The notes: generated from the letters alone by a model not told the origin. 19,562 nucleotides of DNA from an uncultured Blautia sp. (GCA_900541345.1 UQJE01000043.1:1-19562); one strand, 5' to 3'. Positions 1-7,148 are shown, counted from the stretch's first letter. Made by a program: numbers and translations.

Positions 1-60
1 GCTCCTACGCGGAGCGTTTTTTATGCTATGGAATATTACGAAGTAATTTCCTATAGCATA
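1..60 (-). repeat. Dispersed palindromic repeat, copy A (cut by window edge)
   Basis: This 60-base stretch matches 11278-11337 at 57 of 60 positions in the same orientation. It contains two hairpins: a long imperfect one at about 22-60 (arms TATGCTAT and ATAGCATA with an inner ATTAC/GTAAT pair) and a short one (CTCC/GGAG) at about 2-15. Read on the minus strand, it begins right after the T-tract of the terminator of the small RNA at 63-197. The other copy also lies directly behind a terminator. The element probably continues left of the window. No coding potential is seen; its nature (MITE-like or REP-like) is inference. Confidence 0.8.
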
Positions 61-62
61 AG

Positions 63-197
63 AAAAACTCCCCAGATAAAACTGGGGAGCTTCCAGAAGC
101 TATACCTTACGGTCCTACGGCTTCGTTTAAACATTTATAAAGCACCCACTGTATCTTGATTGCTCAAGTGTGGGACTTAATCATAGTATCTCTCTTC
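63..197 (-). ncRNA. Structured small RNA of about 135 nt, family unidentified
   Basis: A perfect sigma-A promoter (227-232 and 204-209) predicts a start near 197. The transcript can form a CCCAC/GTGGG stem with an inner CTTGA/TCAAG helix (about 140-175), a GAAGC/GCTTC hairpin capped by ACC-GTAA-GGT (about 95-122), a small GCTTC/GAAGC stem, and finally an eight-pair G+C-rich terminator at 68-89 followed by TTTTT. Discrete promoter, compact folding and terminator are what an independent RNA gene should show. I do not recognise it as 6S, SRP, RNase P or tmRNA. The 3' part (GAAGCTCCCC, loop, GGGGAG) resembles right ends of IS200/IS605 elements, where TnpB omega-RNAs end, but no tnpB is adjacent. 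That link is tentative. Confidence 0.6.
68..89 (-). terminator. Intrinsic terminator of the small RNA
   Basis: CTCCCCAG and CTGGGGAG form a perfect eight-base-pair stem with a six-base loop. On the minus strand it is followed by five T residues (63-67). Confidence 0.9.
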
Positions 198-280
198 TTC
201 TTTATTATATGCAACTGTCTTCTCTTTGTCAACAAATCAAAGCACCTATCCCAGCATTTCTCATCCTCTACATACTTCAT
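164..280 (-). CDS. Possible 38-residue small protein overlapping the small-RNA promoter
   Basis: An ATG at 278-280 is preceded by AGGAG about six bases upstream and opens a 38-codon frame ending in TGA at 164-166. The peptide starts MKYVEDEKCW and is rich in Lys and Arg with two Cys. The frame contains the whole TTGACA/TATAAT promoter of the small RNA and runs into its 5' stem. It could be the last cistron of the moaC operon, since it starts 37 bases after the stop of the upstream gene. I do not recognise the peptide and the frame may be chance. Confidence 0.25.
   Translation of the reverse strand: MKYVEDEKCWDRCFDLLTKRRQLHIIKKKRDTMIKSHT
204..232 (-). promoter_or_regulatory. Perfect consensus sigma-A promoter for the small RNA
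   Basis: On the minus strand, TTGACA (227-232) and TATAAT (204-209) are separated by exactly 17 bases. Both hexamers match consensus at every position, so strong constitutive transcription is expected. Confidence 0.88.
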
Positions 281-317
281 AGTCTTCTCCTGTATACAAA
301 TCCTTCTGCCACTTCTC

Positions 318-818
318 TTATTTCTGAAATTCACAGTAAACTACATCCGCATTATCTTCAGAAAAAGTCAGCTCTGTTCCAAGAGCTGTAAGTTCCTCAA
401 TCTCCTCTTCTTTATCTGTATATAAACATGCTGTCTGCTCATGCGCTGTAAGAGAAAACCAGCAATATCCGTCTCTATAAAAGCATAAATCCATAGGTGC
501 ATAAGGATAATCCCATTCATACAGCCCCGGCACTTGTATCAGCCAGTCAAAGCATTCCATTTCTGCCCGGTAATAGACAAGCTTATAAATATGATTATCA
601 TCCATTGTAATTGTGCCTGGCCATTCACTGGTAGTTATACTGTATTCTTTGAATTTTTTCAGTTTTTCATAAAGCATTTTCGGCCTTTTCTTCATAGGTT
701 CATTTTCCTGATATCGGAAATAGATAACAGAAAAAAGTTGGCAGTGTGACAGCATATACTTTATAAATCTTCTGTAAGATTCCTGTGAAGAAAATTCTTC
801 TACAAAAAACTCCTTCAT
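318..818 (-). CDS. Hypothetical protein, 166 aa
   Basis: Start chosen at 818 (MKEFFVEEF) because GGGAGG lies just upstream at the right spacing. The longer open frame up to 998 would overlap the tatD coding region with non-protein-like sequence. It lies 23 bases after the tatD stop, so it is probably co-transcribed as the last clear gene of the moaC-mogA-MOSC-tatD group. The protein has no signal peptide or membrane segment. It is rich in aromatic residues (several Trp and Tyr, such as GYCWFSL) and has an acidic DKEEEIEEL stretch near the C-terminus. I do not recognise its family. It looks like a small soluble cytoplasmic protein, and no function can be assigned from its context. Confidence 0.75.
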   Translation of the reverse strand: MKEFFVEEFSSQESYRRFIKYMLSHCQLFSVIYFRYQENEPMKKRPKMLYEKLKKFKEYSITTSEWPGTITMDDNHIYKLVYYRAEMECFDWLIQVPGLYEWDYPYAPMDLCFYRDGYCWFSLTAHEQTACLYTDKEEEIEELTALGTELTFSEDNADVVYCEFQK

Positions 819-841
819 ATTCCTCCCGCTATAACCTTCTC

Positions 842-1615
842 TTAAATCCCCAGAAGTCTCCTTGCATTTCCTTCCGTAATTTTTACAACTTCCTCCGCTG
901 AAATCCCCTTCAGCTCCCCAATTGCCTGAGCTACATAGGGAAGATTTAAAGAAGAATTTCGTTTCCCTCTGTAAGGCTCCGGAGACATATAAGGACAATC
1001 CGTCTCAAGAACAAGCTGAGAAAGCGGTGCGTATGTTACTACCTCTTTTAATTTTTTTGCATTTTTAAATGTAACAACACCGCCAATTCCCAGAAACAGA
1101 CCCATATTCAGATATTCCCTTGCCATTTCTTTTCCATAAGAAAAACAATGGATAATACCGCCGGACATTCCTTCCTGCATATATTCCCGGACAATAGAAA
1201 GGGTATCCTCTGCCGCGTCACGGCTGTGTATCATAAATGGAAGTTTTTCCTCTCTTGCAATATCCATCTGCGCCCGAAACATTTTTTTCTGAATATCATG
1301 TTCCTCTTTTTCTTTATGCCAGTAATAATCAAGACCGATTTCTCCAATTGCCACTGCCTTTTCATGACGGGAAAAGCGGCGGATTTTTGATAACGTCTCC
1401 TCTGTCATTTTATCCGCATCATCAGGGTGAACGCCCACTGCCCCGTAAATAAAAGGATATTTTTCCATAAGTGCAATGGTTTCCTCCATATGCTCAGCGG
1501 AAGCACAGGCATTTACAATCCAGCCAATCCCGTTTTTCCTCATAGAATCAAGCAGCATCTCTCTGTCTTCATCAAAAGCCTCGTCATCGTAATGTGCATG
1601 TGTGTCAAATATCAT
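842..1615 (-). CDS. tatD: TatD-family metal-dependent deoxyribonuclease
   Basis: A 257-residue TIM-barrel metallohydrolase of the amidohydrolase superfamily. The family's metal ligands are visible in order: HAH near residues 6-8 (DTHAHYDD), Glu in GEIGLDYYW (about 91), His in MIHSRDA, His in HCFSYG and Asp in LETDCPYMSP. TatD proteins are cytoplasmic 3'-5' exonucleases and nucleases acting on DNA or RNA. The start at 1615 is preferred over 1642 because GGAGG lies at the right distance upstream. It overlaps the end of the upstream MOSC gene by 11 bases, which suggests translational coupling. Full length for the family. TatD-like paralogues are common in Firmicutes, so the symbol denotes the family only. 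Confidence 0.92.
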   Translation of the reverse strand: MIFDTHAHYDDEAFDEDREMLLDSMRKNGIGWIVNACASAEHMEETIALMEKYPFIYGAVGVHPDDADKMTEETLSKIRRFSRHEKAVAIGEIGLDYYWHKEKEEHDIQKKMFRAQMDIAREEKLPFMIHSRDAAEDTLSIVREYMQEGMSGGIIHCFSYGKEMAREYLNMGLFLGIGGVVTFKNAKKLKEVVTYAPLSQLVLETDCPYMSPEPYRGKRNSSLNLPYVAQAIGELKGISAEEVVKITEGNARRLLGI

Positions 1616-2051
1616 GTTTTTCCTCCAGAATAATAAGTTCATCCCCCACGCTTATTTTTCCCCCGTGAAGCACTTTTGTAAAGACACCCTCCCTCGGCAT
1701 AATACAGTCACCCATTTTTTTGAAGATTTCACAACCACTGTGGCACTTCTTTCCAATCTGTGTAAGTTCAAGAATTACATCATTGCATTTAAAAACAGTT
1801 CCCACAGGAAGTTTTGCAAAATCAAAACCTTCCACTGCAAGGTTTTCTCCAAATGCGCCGTCTGCCACTTCTGCTCCTCTTGCGCGAAATTCTTCTATTT
1901 TATCGTAGGAAAGAAGGCTTACCTGGCGGTGCCATTTTCCTGCGTGTGCATCTCCTTTTATTCCCCAGTCTTCCACAAACTCTGCTGTTCCTACATTTTT
2001 CTTCTGTGTACCTTTTGCTTCACTTGTACATACTGACATTACTTTTCCCAT
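1605..2051 (-). CDS. MOSC-domain protein
   Basis: A 148-residue stand-alone MOSC domain (named after molybdenum cofactor sulfurase C-terminal domains). MOSC proteins have a beta-barrel fold and are thought to bind or move sulfur or Moco-derived ligands through a conserved cysteine; the KKCHSGC motif (about residue 105) fits this. Other family-like stretches are GIKGDAHAGKWHRQVSLL and FGENLAVEG. GGGAGG lies nine bases before the ATG at 2051. It follows mogA by 31 bases and overlaps tatD, so it is part of the moaC-mogA group. A role in the last steps of molybdenum or tungsten cofactor handling is inferred from the neighbours. The exact substrate is unknown. Confidence 0.9.
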   Translation of the reverse strand: MGKVMSVCTSEAKGTQKKNVGTAEFVEDWGIKGDAHAGKWHRQVSLLSYDKIEEFRARGAEVADGAFGENLAVEGFDFAKLPVGTVFKCNDVILELTQIGKKCHSGCEIFKKMGDCIMPREGVFTKVLHGGKISVGDELIILEEKHDI

Positions 2052-2082
2052 AAAAAATATCCTCCCGTTTCACTGCTTTATT

Positions 2083-2571
2083 TTATCTTGCGCAGTTTCC
2101 TGCTTCCCCTGTCATAATTTCAATTCCATGCCCCAGAGCGTCTATAATATATTCCAGACTTTCTCTCACTGCCTTTGGACTTCCCGGCAGATTAATAATC
2201 AGAGTTTTTTTTCGAATACCTGCTGCGCTTCTGCTTAACATGGCACGCTTTGTAATTGTCATGCTGTACGCGCGCATTGCCTCCGGAATCCCGGGAACGC
2301 GTCTCTCACAGACTTCCTCTGTTGCCTCCGGCATCACATCTCTTGGAGAAAATCCTGTTCCTCCTGTTGTGAGAATCAGCTCTGCTTCTCCCTTATCTGC
2401 AATTTCTGCCATACGTTTTTTCAGCATTTCCTTATCATCCGGCAAAATCTCCGCAGAAACCACCTCATATCCTGTATTTTCTACGATTTCTTTTATCACA
2501 GGACCGCTTAAGTCCTCTCTTTCTCCTCTGTATCCGCTGTCACTTGATGTGATGATCGCGACTCGTTTCAT
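2083..2571 (-). CDS. mogA: Molybdopterin adenylyltransferase (MogA/MoaB family)
   Basis: A 162-residue protein of the MogA/MoaB family, which adenylylates molybdopterin before metal insertion in Moco biosynthesis. Visible hallmarks are the N-terminal ITSSDSGYRGEREDLSGP segment, the nucleotide-binding TTGGTGFSPRDVMPEAT motif (about residues 69-85), and INLPGSPKAVRE near the C-terminus. GGAG lies upstream of the ATG at 2571. It sits 47 bases after moaC and 31 bases before the MOSC gene, in one likely transcript. In some organisms this family member is called moaB, and sequence alone does not separate the names here. Full length for the family. Confidence 0.93.
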   Translation of the reverse strand: MKRVAIITSSDSGYRGEREDLSGPVIKEIVENTGYEVVSAEILPDDKEMLKKRMAEIADKGEAELILTTGGTGFSPRDVMPEATEEVCERRVPGIPEAMRAYSMTITKRAMLSRSAAGIRKKTLIINLPGSPKAVRESLEYIIDALGHGIEIMTGEAGNCAR

Positions 2572-2618
2572 ATTGTCTCCTTTCCGGAAAGCAGTATAAT
2601 AATTATTCTTCCCAATAT

Positions 2619-3107
2619 CTATTCGTTCTCTTGAAAAGAAAAATCTCCGCTTTTCCCCCCTGTTTTTTCTACAAGATGAATGTTTGTCATTACCATTCTT
2701 TTATCAATGGCTTTGCACATATCGTAAATTGTGAGAAGCGTTACCTGAACACCTGTTAAGGCTTCCATCTCCACCCCTGTTTTTCCCTGGGTTTTTACAG
2801 TACAAAAAGCTCGGATAATCCCCTTTTCTTCATCCAGCTCATAATCTACTGCACACTTCTGAATAAAGAGAGGGTGACACATGGGAACAAGATCCGATGT
2901 TTTTTTCACGCCCATGATTCCTGCAACCCGTGCAACGCCAAGTACATCTCCTTTCTTTATATTTCCGCCTGTTACAGCTTCCATAATCTCTCTTCCCACA
3001 TGGATTTCCCCCACTGCCGTAGCAGTCCGAAATGTATCATTTTTGCCGGATACATCCACCATGACCGCATTGCCGTTTTTGTCAAAATGAGTAAAACCTT
3101 CTCCCAT
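2619..3107 (-). CDS. moaC: Cyclic pyranopterin monophosphate synthase MoaC
   Basis: A 162-residue MoaC, the enzyme that converts the MoaA product (3',8-cyclo-GTP) to cyclic pyranopterin monophosphate, the first stable Moco precursor. Family signatures are all present: LVPMCHPLFI (about residues 73-82), KTQGKTGVEMEALTGVQVTLLTIYDMCKAIDK (about 104-135) and the C-terminal KTGGKSGDF. The start at 3107 has GAGG seven bases upstream. It heads the run moaC-mogA-MOSC-tatD. Other pathway genes (moaA, moaD, moaE, moeA) are not in the window and must be elsewhere if Moco is made. The upstream region is the palindromic block at 3140-3564. A weak TATAAA at about 3133-3138 may be its -10 box. Confidence 0.95.
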   Translation of the reverse strand: MGEGFTHFDKNGNAVMVDVSGKNDTFRTATAVGEIHVGREIMEAVTGGNIKKGDVLGVARVAGIMGVKKTSDLVPMCHPLFIQKCAVDYELDEEKGIIRAFCTVKTQGKTGVEMEALTGVQVTLLTIYDMCKAIDKRMVMTNIHLVEKTGGKSGDFSFQENE

Positions 3108-3158
3108 TATATCACCTCTGTTAGTTATATATTTTATAGCATCGGACAGGATAGAGAT

Positions 3159-3323
3159 TTAAAAACAGTTCTTGTGACACGCTCCAGTTCCGGGAAAGGC
3201 TGCGCGCCTATAACCTCCATTCGCACAAACTCGCCTTCGGCTTAGACAGTGTGCTCGGTGGAGGAGCTGGCGCAGTCCTTTCCTGCGGAAGCTTCGCTAT
3301 CGTCACTTCGAATCTGTTTTTAA
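3159..3323. repeat. 165-base palindromic element with 10-base terminal inverted repeats
   Basis: TTAAAAACAG at 3159-3168 is mirrored exactly by CTGTTTTTAA at 3314-3323. The interior also pairs: GTGAC with GTCAC, TTCCG-GGAAAGG-CTGCGC with GCGCAG-TCCTTTCC-TGCGGAA, and CCTCCATTCGCAC with GTGTGCTCGGTGGAGG, around a TCGCCTTCGGCT tip. The whole element can fold as one long hairpin, as MITEs or large REP-type elements do. It has no coding capacity. It lies upstream of moaC and behind the ATPase terminator. Confidence 0.75.
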
Positions 3324-3564
3324 GGCGCTATATCTGTGCGGTGGTATTCAAAATTTTCCAGCAACCATCTACGTCTAATATGCGGCAATGTATCTGCGGA
3401 TTCGCAAGCAAACTTTGACAGATTTTCAAAATTTTGCGAGCATAGCGTTCTTCGAAAGCTCTGTTCGAGTCGAAGACGAGTTAGCTTTCGAAGAACAGAT
3501 AAGCGGCGCAGCAAAATAAAGAAAATCTGTCCTGTTTGCGGCGAACCGCAGATATAGGTACGCC
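3324..3564. repeat. Second inverted-repeat block abutting the 165-base palindrome
   Basis: GGCGCTATATCTGTGCGG (3324-3341) is an imperfect inverted copy of 3546-3564 (CCGCAGATATAG, then GTACGCC). Inside, GTTCTTCGAAAGCT (3447-3460) is a perfect 14-base inverted match to AGCTTTCGAAGAAC (3483-3496). TTCAAAATTTT occurs twice (about 3347 and 3425). Short open frames in both directions do not resemble proteins and are explained by the symmetry. It is probably a mobile or structured repeat. The segment from 3565 to 3702 holds nothing I can identify. Confidence 0.65.
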
Positions 3565-3702
3565 ATATGACGCCAGAAGTGCGCCAACTGTTTTTACTTC
3601 TTATTCCGTCCGGTAATATTCCCTAAATTGCTCTAATCCTCTTCCTCCAGTATAGCAAACTCCCGACAAAGTGTACAGACAAAAAGCTCCTTACCTATCA
3701 CC

Positions 3703-3746
3703 AAAAAAATATCCACCGGAAGCAGAGCCCCTGATGGATATTTTTC
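3703..3746 (-). terminator. Intrinsic terminator of the ATPase gene
   Basis: AAAATATCCA and TGGATATTTT pair across a 19-base loop, followed on the minus strand by a T-tract. It lies about a dozen bases past the ATPase stop codon. Confidence 0.85.
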
Positions 3747-3758
3747 GCAATTCTGTAT

Positions 3759-6359
3759 TTATTTTTTCTTCAGCGCTTTCATTGCCTGGATAATCGGCAG
3801 GTTCAAAAGTGCAAGTCCATATACTGTGAAAAGCTGTGCGATGCTTAATGTCTTCACTGCGAAAAGTCCCTGTAATGCCGGAACTGTCAGTACAAGAGTT
3901 ACAAGAATCACACCTACTGCAAATGCACCCTGCATATATTTGTTGTTGAAGAACTGTTTCTTAAAGAGAACAGGGCTCTTTGATTTACAGTTGTATCCAT
4001 GAACAAGACGGGAAAGGCAGAGAACTGCAAATGCCATTGTGCTGGCAAGTTTCGCATCTCCTCCCTGGTAACCAATCATAAACGCTCCAAGTGTGATAAG
4101 ACCGATCACTGCACCTTCCACACCTACTCTTGAAAGAAATCCCTTTGTAAGAATGGTTTCGTTCATAGGACGAGGTTTCTCATTCATAACATTGTGTTTG
4201 TACGGCTCAAGTCCAAGGGCGATTGCCGGAAGACTGTCTGTTACAAGGTTGATAAACAGAAGATGTACAGCCGCAAACGGAACAGGAAGTCCAAGAAGAG
4301 AAGAGAGAAGGACTACAAGGATTCCTGCAAAGTTTCCGGAAAGAAGGAACTGAATCGCTCTCTTAATGTTCGCATATACATTTCGTCCGTTTTCTACTGC
4401 CTTTATAATAGTAGCAAAATTGTCATCTGTCAGAATCATGGAAGAAGCATCTTTAGAAACCTCCGTTCCTGTGATTCCCATCGCTACACCGATGTCTGCC
4501 TGTTTTAATGCCGGCGCATCATTTACACCGTCACCTGTCATGGAAACAATGTTTCCTTTTTCCTGCCATGCCCGGACAATACGGATTTTATGCTCCGGTG
4601 TTACACGGGCATAAACTGTAATATTTTCTACAAAATCCTTTAACTCTTCATCACTTAAACCATCAATTTCAGCGCCTTCACATGCCTGGCTGTCATCTGT
4701 CAGAATACCGATTCTTCTTGCGATGGCTGCTGCGGTTACCTTATGGTCACCTGTAATCATAATCGGACGGATACCTGCGCTGATACAGTCTGCAACTGCT
4801 GCGGCACTTTCCAGACGAGGCGGATCCATCATAGCAATCAAGCCAAGGAATACAAGGTCATTTTCGTCCTCAAGAGAAAGCTCTCTTTCTCCGTCAAACT
4901 TTTTATATCCCATACCAAGAACACGAAGTCCCTGTCTGGAATAATTCTCATTTGCTTCTGCAATTTCCTGAATATCTTTTTCTGTGAGAGATACAAGCTC
5001 TCCGTTTTTCTGGATGTATTTTACACGGTTCAGCATGACATCTACTGCACCTTTTGTTACCATAGTATATCCGTCTTTCAGTTTATGGAAAGTTGACATT
5101 AACTTTCTGTCACTGTCAAAAGGAATCTCGCTTAAACGGGGATATGCTTTTCTTACTCTCTCTGCCGGAACACCCAGCTTGTCTCCAAGATTAATAAGCG
5201 CTGTTTCTGTTGGATCTCCGATTTCTTTTCCATCAATATTTGTGGAATCGTTGCAGAGAATACTGAGACGAAGCATCTGTTTGTGAAGCGGATTTTCCGG
5301 TTTGATTTCTTCTGCCGGAATATCCTGTCCATCTATATAATAATGCTCTACCGTCATTTTATTCTGGGTAAGAGTTCCTGTCTTATCCGAGCATATAATC
5401 GATACGCTTCCAAGTCCTTCCACTGCCTGAAGCTTACGGATGATGGCGCCCTGTTTTGCCATTTTCTGTGTACCAAACGCAAGAACGATTGTTACAATCG
5501 AGCTTAAAGCTTCCGGAATAGCTGCTACTGCAAGCGCTACTGCAAAGAGAAAGGCATCTGCAATTTCTCCGCCTTTTATTACCTGAAGTCCGAATAATGC
5601 GGCACAGAGAACAAGAATGATCACGGAAAGCTTCTGTCCAAACTGATCTAAGTTTACCTGAAGCGGTGTCTTTTTCTCGGAAGTATTTTTCAGAAGTCCC
5701 GCAATTTTTCCGACCTCTGTATTCATTCCAATATCAGTAACAATAAATTTTGCTCTTCCGTAAGTAACAAAGCTTCCGGAATAAACCATGTTTACGCGAT
5801 CGCCTAAAGGAAGTTCGCCCTCCAAAGTTTCACTGCTTTTTTCTACTGCAATACTTTCGCCTGTAAGTGCGCTTTCATCCACCTTCAGACTGGCGCTTTC
5901 TATAATTCGTCCATCAGCCGGAACATAATCGCCAGCCTCAAGATGAACTTCATCACCAACTGTAATTTCCCTGCTTGGTACTTCCACTACAATACCGCCG
6001 CGGAGAATTTTTGCATTTGGAGCAGAAAGCTGTTTTAAGCTGTCCAGTGAATGTTCTGCCTTAATCGTCTGAACAGTTCCTAAAATTGCATTCATAGTGA
6101 TAACTACAAGAATAACGGCTGCACTTTCCGCTTCTCCAAGAAACAGAGAAACAACAGCGGAACAAATAAGAATGATTACAAGGAAGTCTTTAAACTGCTC
6201 CAGAAAAATCTGAAGAGTGCTTTTTTTCTTTCCTTCTACCAGCTCATTAAAACCATACTTTTCCTGATTTTCTTTTACTTTTGAATCACTGAGAGGCTCC
6301 ATTCCCCCATTGATTTGTTTTTGCACATCTTCTGCGCTTTGATTGTAATAAGGTTTCAT
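3759..6359 (-). CDS. P-type cation-translocating ATPase, probable Mn2+/Ca2+ exporter
   Basis: An 866-residue P2-type ATPase. In order: N-terminal cation-ATPase segment (1-60), first membrane pair (about 55-100), actuator TGES (166-169), M4 ion-site VAAIPEAL (278-285), phosphorylation loop CSDKTGTLT (Asp325), hinge TGDGVNDAP (about residue 600), then the C-terminal transmembrane helices. The PEAL motif is typical of Ca2+-pump-like (SERCA/PMR1) members. The start at 6359 is preferred over 6365 because AAAGGA is eight bases away from it and only two from the other. A yybP-ykoY Mn2+ riboswitch directly precedes it. Established knowledge: the same riboswitch controls the manganese-exporting P-type ATPases YoaB of Lactococcus and MgtA of pneumococcus. 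Mn2+ efflux, with or without Ca2+, is therefore the likely role. A calcium pump is the alternative. Confidence 0.93.
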   Translation of the reverse strand: MKPYYNQSAEDVQKQINGGMEPLSDSKVKENQEKYGFNELVEGKKKSTLQIFLEQFKDFLVIILICSAVVSLFLGEAESAAVILVVITMNAILGTVQTIKAEHSLDSLKQLSAPNAKILRGGIVVEVPSREITVGDEVHLEAGDYVPADGRIIESASLKVDESALTGESIAVEKSSETLEGELPLGDRVNMVYSGSFVTYGRAKFIVTDIGMNTEVGKIAGLLKNTSEKKTPLQVNLDQFGQKLSVIILVLCAALFGLQVIKGGEIADAFLFAVALAVAAIPEALSSIVTIVLAFGTQKMAKQGAIIRKLQAVEGLGSVSIICSDKTGTLTQNKMTVEHYYIDGQDIPAEEIKPENPLHKQMLRLSILCNDSTNIDGKEIGDPTETALINLGDKLGVPAERVRKAYPRLSEIPFDSDRKLMSTFHKLKDGYTMVTKGAVDVMLNRVKYIQKNGELVSLTEKDIQEIAEANENYSRQGLRVLGMGYKKFDGERELSLEDENDLVFLGLIAMMDPPRLESAAAVADCISAGIRPIMITGDHKVTAAAIARRIGILTDDSQACEGAEIDGLSDEELKDFVENITVYARVTPEHKIRIVRAWQEKGNIVSMTGDGVNDAPALKQADIGVAMGITGTEVSKDASSMILTDDNFATIIKAVENGRNVYANIKRAIQFLLSGNFAGILVVLLSSLLGLPVPFAAVHLLFINLVTDSLPAIALGLEPYKHNVMNEKPRPMNETILTKGFLSRVGVEGAVIGLITLGAFMIGYQGGDAKLASTMAFAVLCLSRLVHGYNCKSKSPVLFKKQFFNNKYMQGAFAVGVILVTLVLTVPALQGLFAVKTLSIAQLFTVYGLALLNLPIIQAMKALKKK

Positions 6360-6403
6360 AGGCATCTTCCTTTCTTTAGGGATATTTGCATGGTAACAAA
6401 AAC

Positions 6404-6447
6404 AAAAAAGAGACTTTTATTGCATTTCATCATGCAATAAAAGTCTC
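6404..6447 (-). terminator. Riboswitch expression-platform terminator
   Basis: GAGACTTTTATTGCAT and its inverted copy form a 16-base-pair stem (6410-6447) followed by six T residues on the minus strand. The 5' arm includes GAGACTTTT, the closing 3' strand of the aptamer, so aptamer and terminator are mutually exclusive. Mn2+ binding should favour read-through into the ATPase gene. Confidence 0.88.
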
Positions 6448-6531
6448 GCTGTTTCATCACGATACGGACAGATTACATCTGTCGAGATTGACGACATCGC
6501 AAACACTGCTGTGCCAGCTACTCCCTTTTAT
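6438..6531 (-). promoter_or_regulatory. yybP-ykoY (Mn2+) riboswitch aptamer
   Basis: On the minus strand the leader begins AAAGGGAGTAGC and closes with ACAGCGAGACTTTT, the paired P1 strands and conserved loops of the yybP-ykoY class. Between them lie GTCGTCAATCTCGACAG and CAGATGTAATCTGTCC, which form the expected internal helices. Members of this class bind Mn2+ and usually turn on exporters. The location directly before a P-type ATPase and a terminator hairpin fits an ON switch. Confidence 0.85.
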
Positions 6532-6539
6532 TTTTAAAT

Positions 6540-6569
6540 ACTATAATCTCTTCACACCGGTTTTGTCAA
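6540..6569 (-). promoter_or_regulatory. Sigma-A promoter of the riboswitch-ATPase unit
   Basis: TTGACA (6564-6569) and TATAGT (6540-6545) are spaced by 18 bases on the minus strand. The -35 box overlaps the stop codon of the upstream ECF S-component gene, so transcription of the metG operon can run straight into this leader. Confidence 0.8.
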
Positions 6570-7132
6570 GGAGTATTTTTCTGTCCTTGTGTCTTTTCCA
6601 CATTTGTCATATAAACAAGCTGCGCTGTGTGCATTTTGTTGAGCACATTGTACACAGGTTTAAATAAAAGAGCAGTCAGCACCGTATTTCCAATACAATG
6701 TGTAATGTCGTAAGGGATTCCTGACATCCAATAAGCAATTCCTGCGCCCCAGCCTCCTGAGATAAAGTATGGAATGGCACATAAAAAGCCAAAGGCAAGA
6801 CCATAAGCGCCTGCCACTACCACCCACATAAGAACCGACTGGTTTTTCTTCATAAGGAGCACAATAACAGCCAGAATCGTCCAGATATACAGATAACTGA
6901 ACCACCAGATGCCAAATCCATATATCAGACCCTCAAGGATTACAAACGTATAAATGATGTAAAAAACCTGTTTCCTGTAAATAAGAGTATATACAATAAT
7001 AAGCATGGTAACCGGTTCAATATTGGGAAGAGCTGCCATTCCCACCTGACCAATCAGAAGAATGGCGCTTAAAAATCCCATTGTAACCATATACATTGCC
7101 TTCATTGTACCCTTTTTCGGCTGCCTGTTCAT
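6566..7132 (-). CDS. ECF transporter S component (cobalamin-type CblT-like, predicted)
   Basis: A 188-residue, very hydrophobic integral membrane protein with about six helices and a short N-terminal cytoplasmic tail. S components are the substrate-binding membrane subunits of energy-coupling-factor importers. The AALPNIEPVTMLIIVYTLIY stretch (about residues 33-52) is typical of an S-component subgroup often encoded next to DUF4430 proteins and predicted to take up cobalamin or a related compound. It starts nine to sixteen bases after the DUF4430 stop; ATG 7132 is preferred because GGAGG is eight bases away and only two from ATG 7138. The shared EcfA/EcfT module is not in the window. The substrate is an inference from family and context. 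Confidence 0.8.
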   Translation of the reverse strand: MNRQPKKGTMKAMYMVTMGFLSAILLIGQVGMAALPNIEPVTMLIIVYTLIYRKQVFYIIYTFVILEGLIYGFGIWWFSYLYIWTILAVIVLLMKKNQSVLMWVVVAGAYGLAFGFLCAIPYFISGGWGAGIAYWMSGIPYDITHCIGNTVLTALLFKPVYNVLNKMHTAQLVYMTNVEKTQGQKNTP

Positions 7133-7148
7133 AGGCATTTCCTCCGCA

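Noticed and set aside
63..197. 6S RNA identity for the small RNA
   Set aside because: The 5' and 3' ends do not form the long closing stem and central bubble of 6S RNA, and the length of about 135 nt is short for that family.
819..998. N-terminal extension of the hypothetical gene at 318-818
   Set aside because: It would overlap tatD by more than 150 bases and has no ribosome binding site, while the ATG at 818 has GGGAGG.
3320..3557. Short open frames of 64 and 73 codons in both directions
   Set aside because: They are explained by the inverted symmetry of the palindromic block; they are Arg/Ser-rich with no ribosome binding site.
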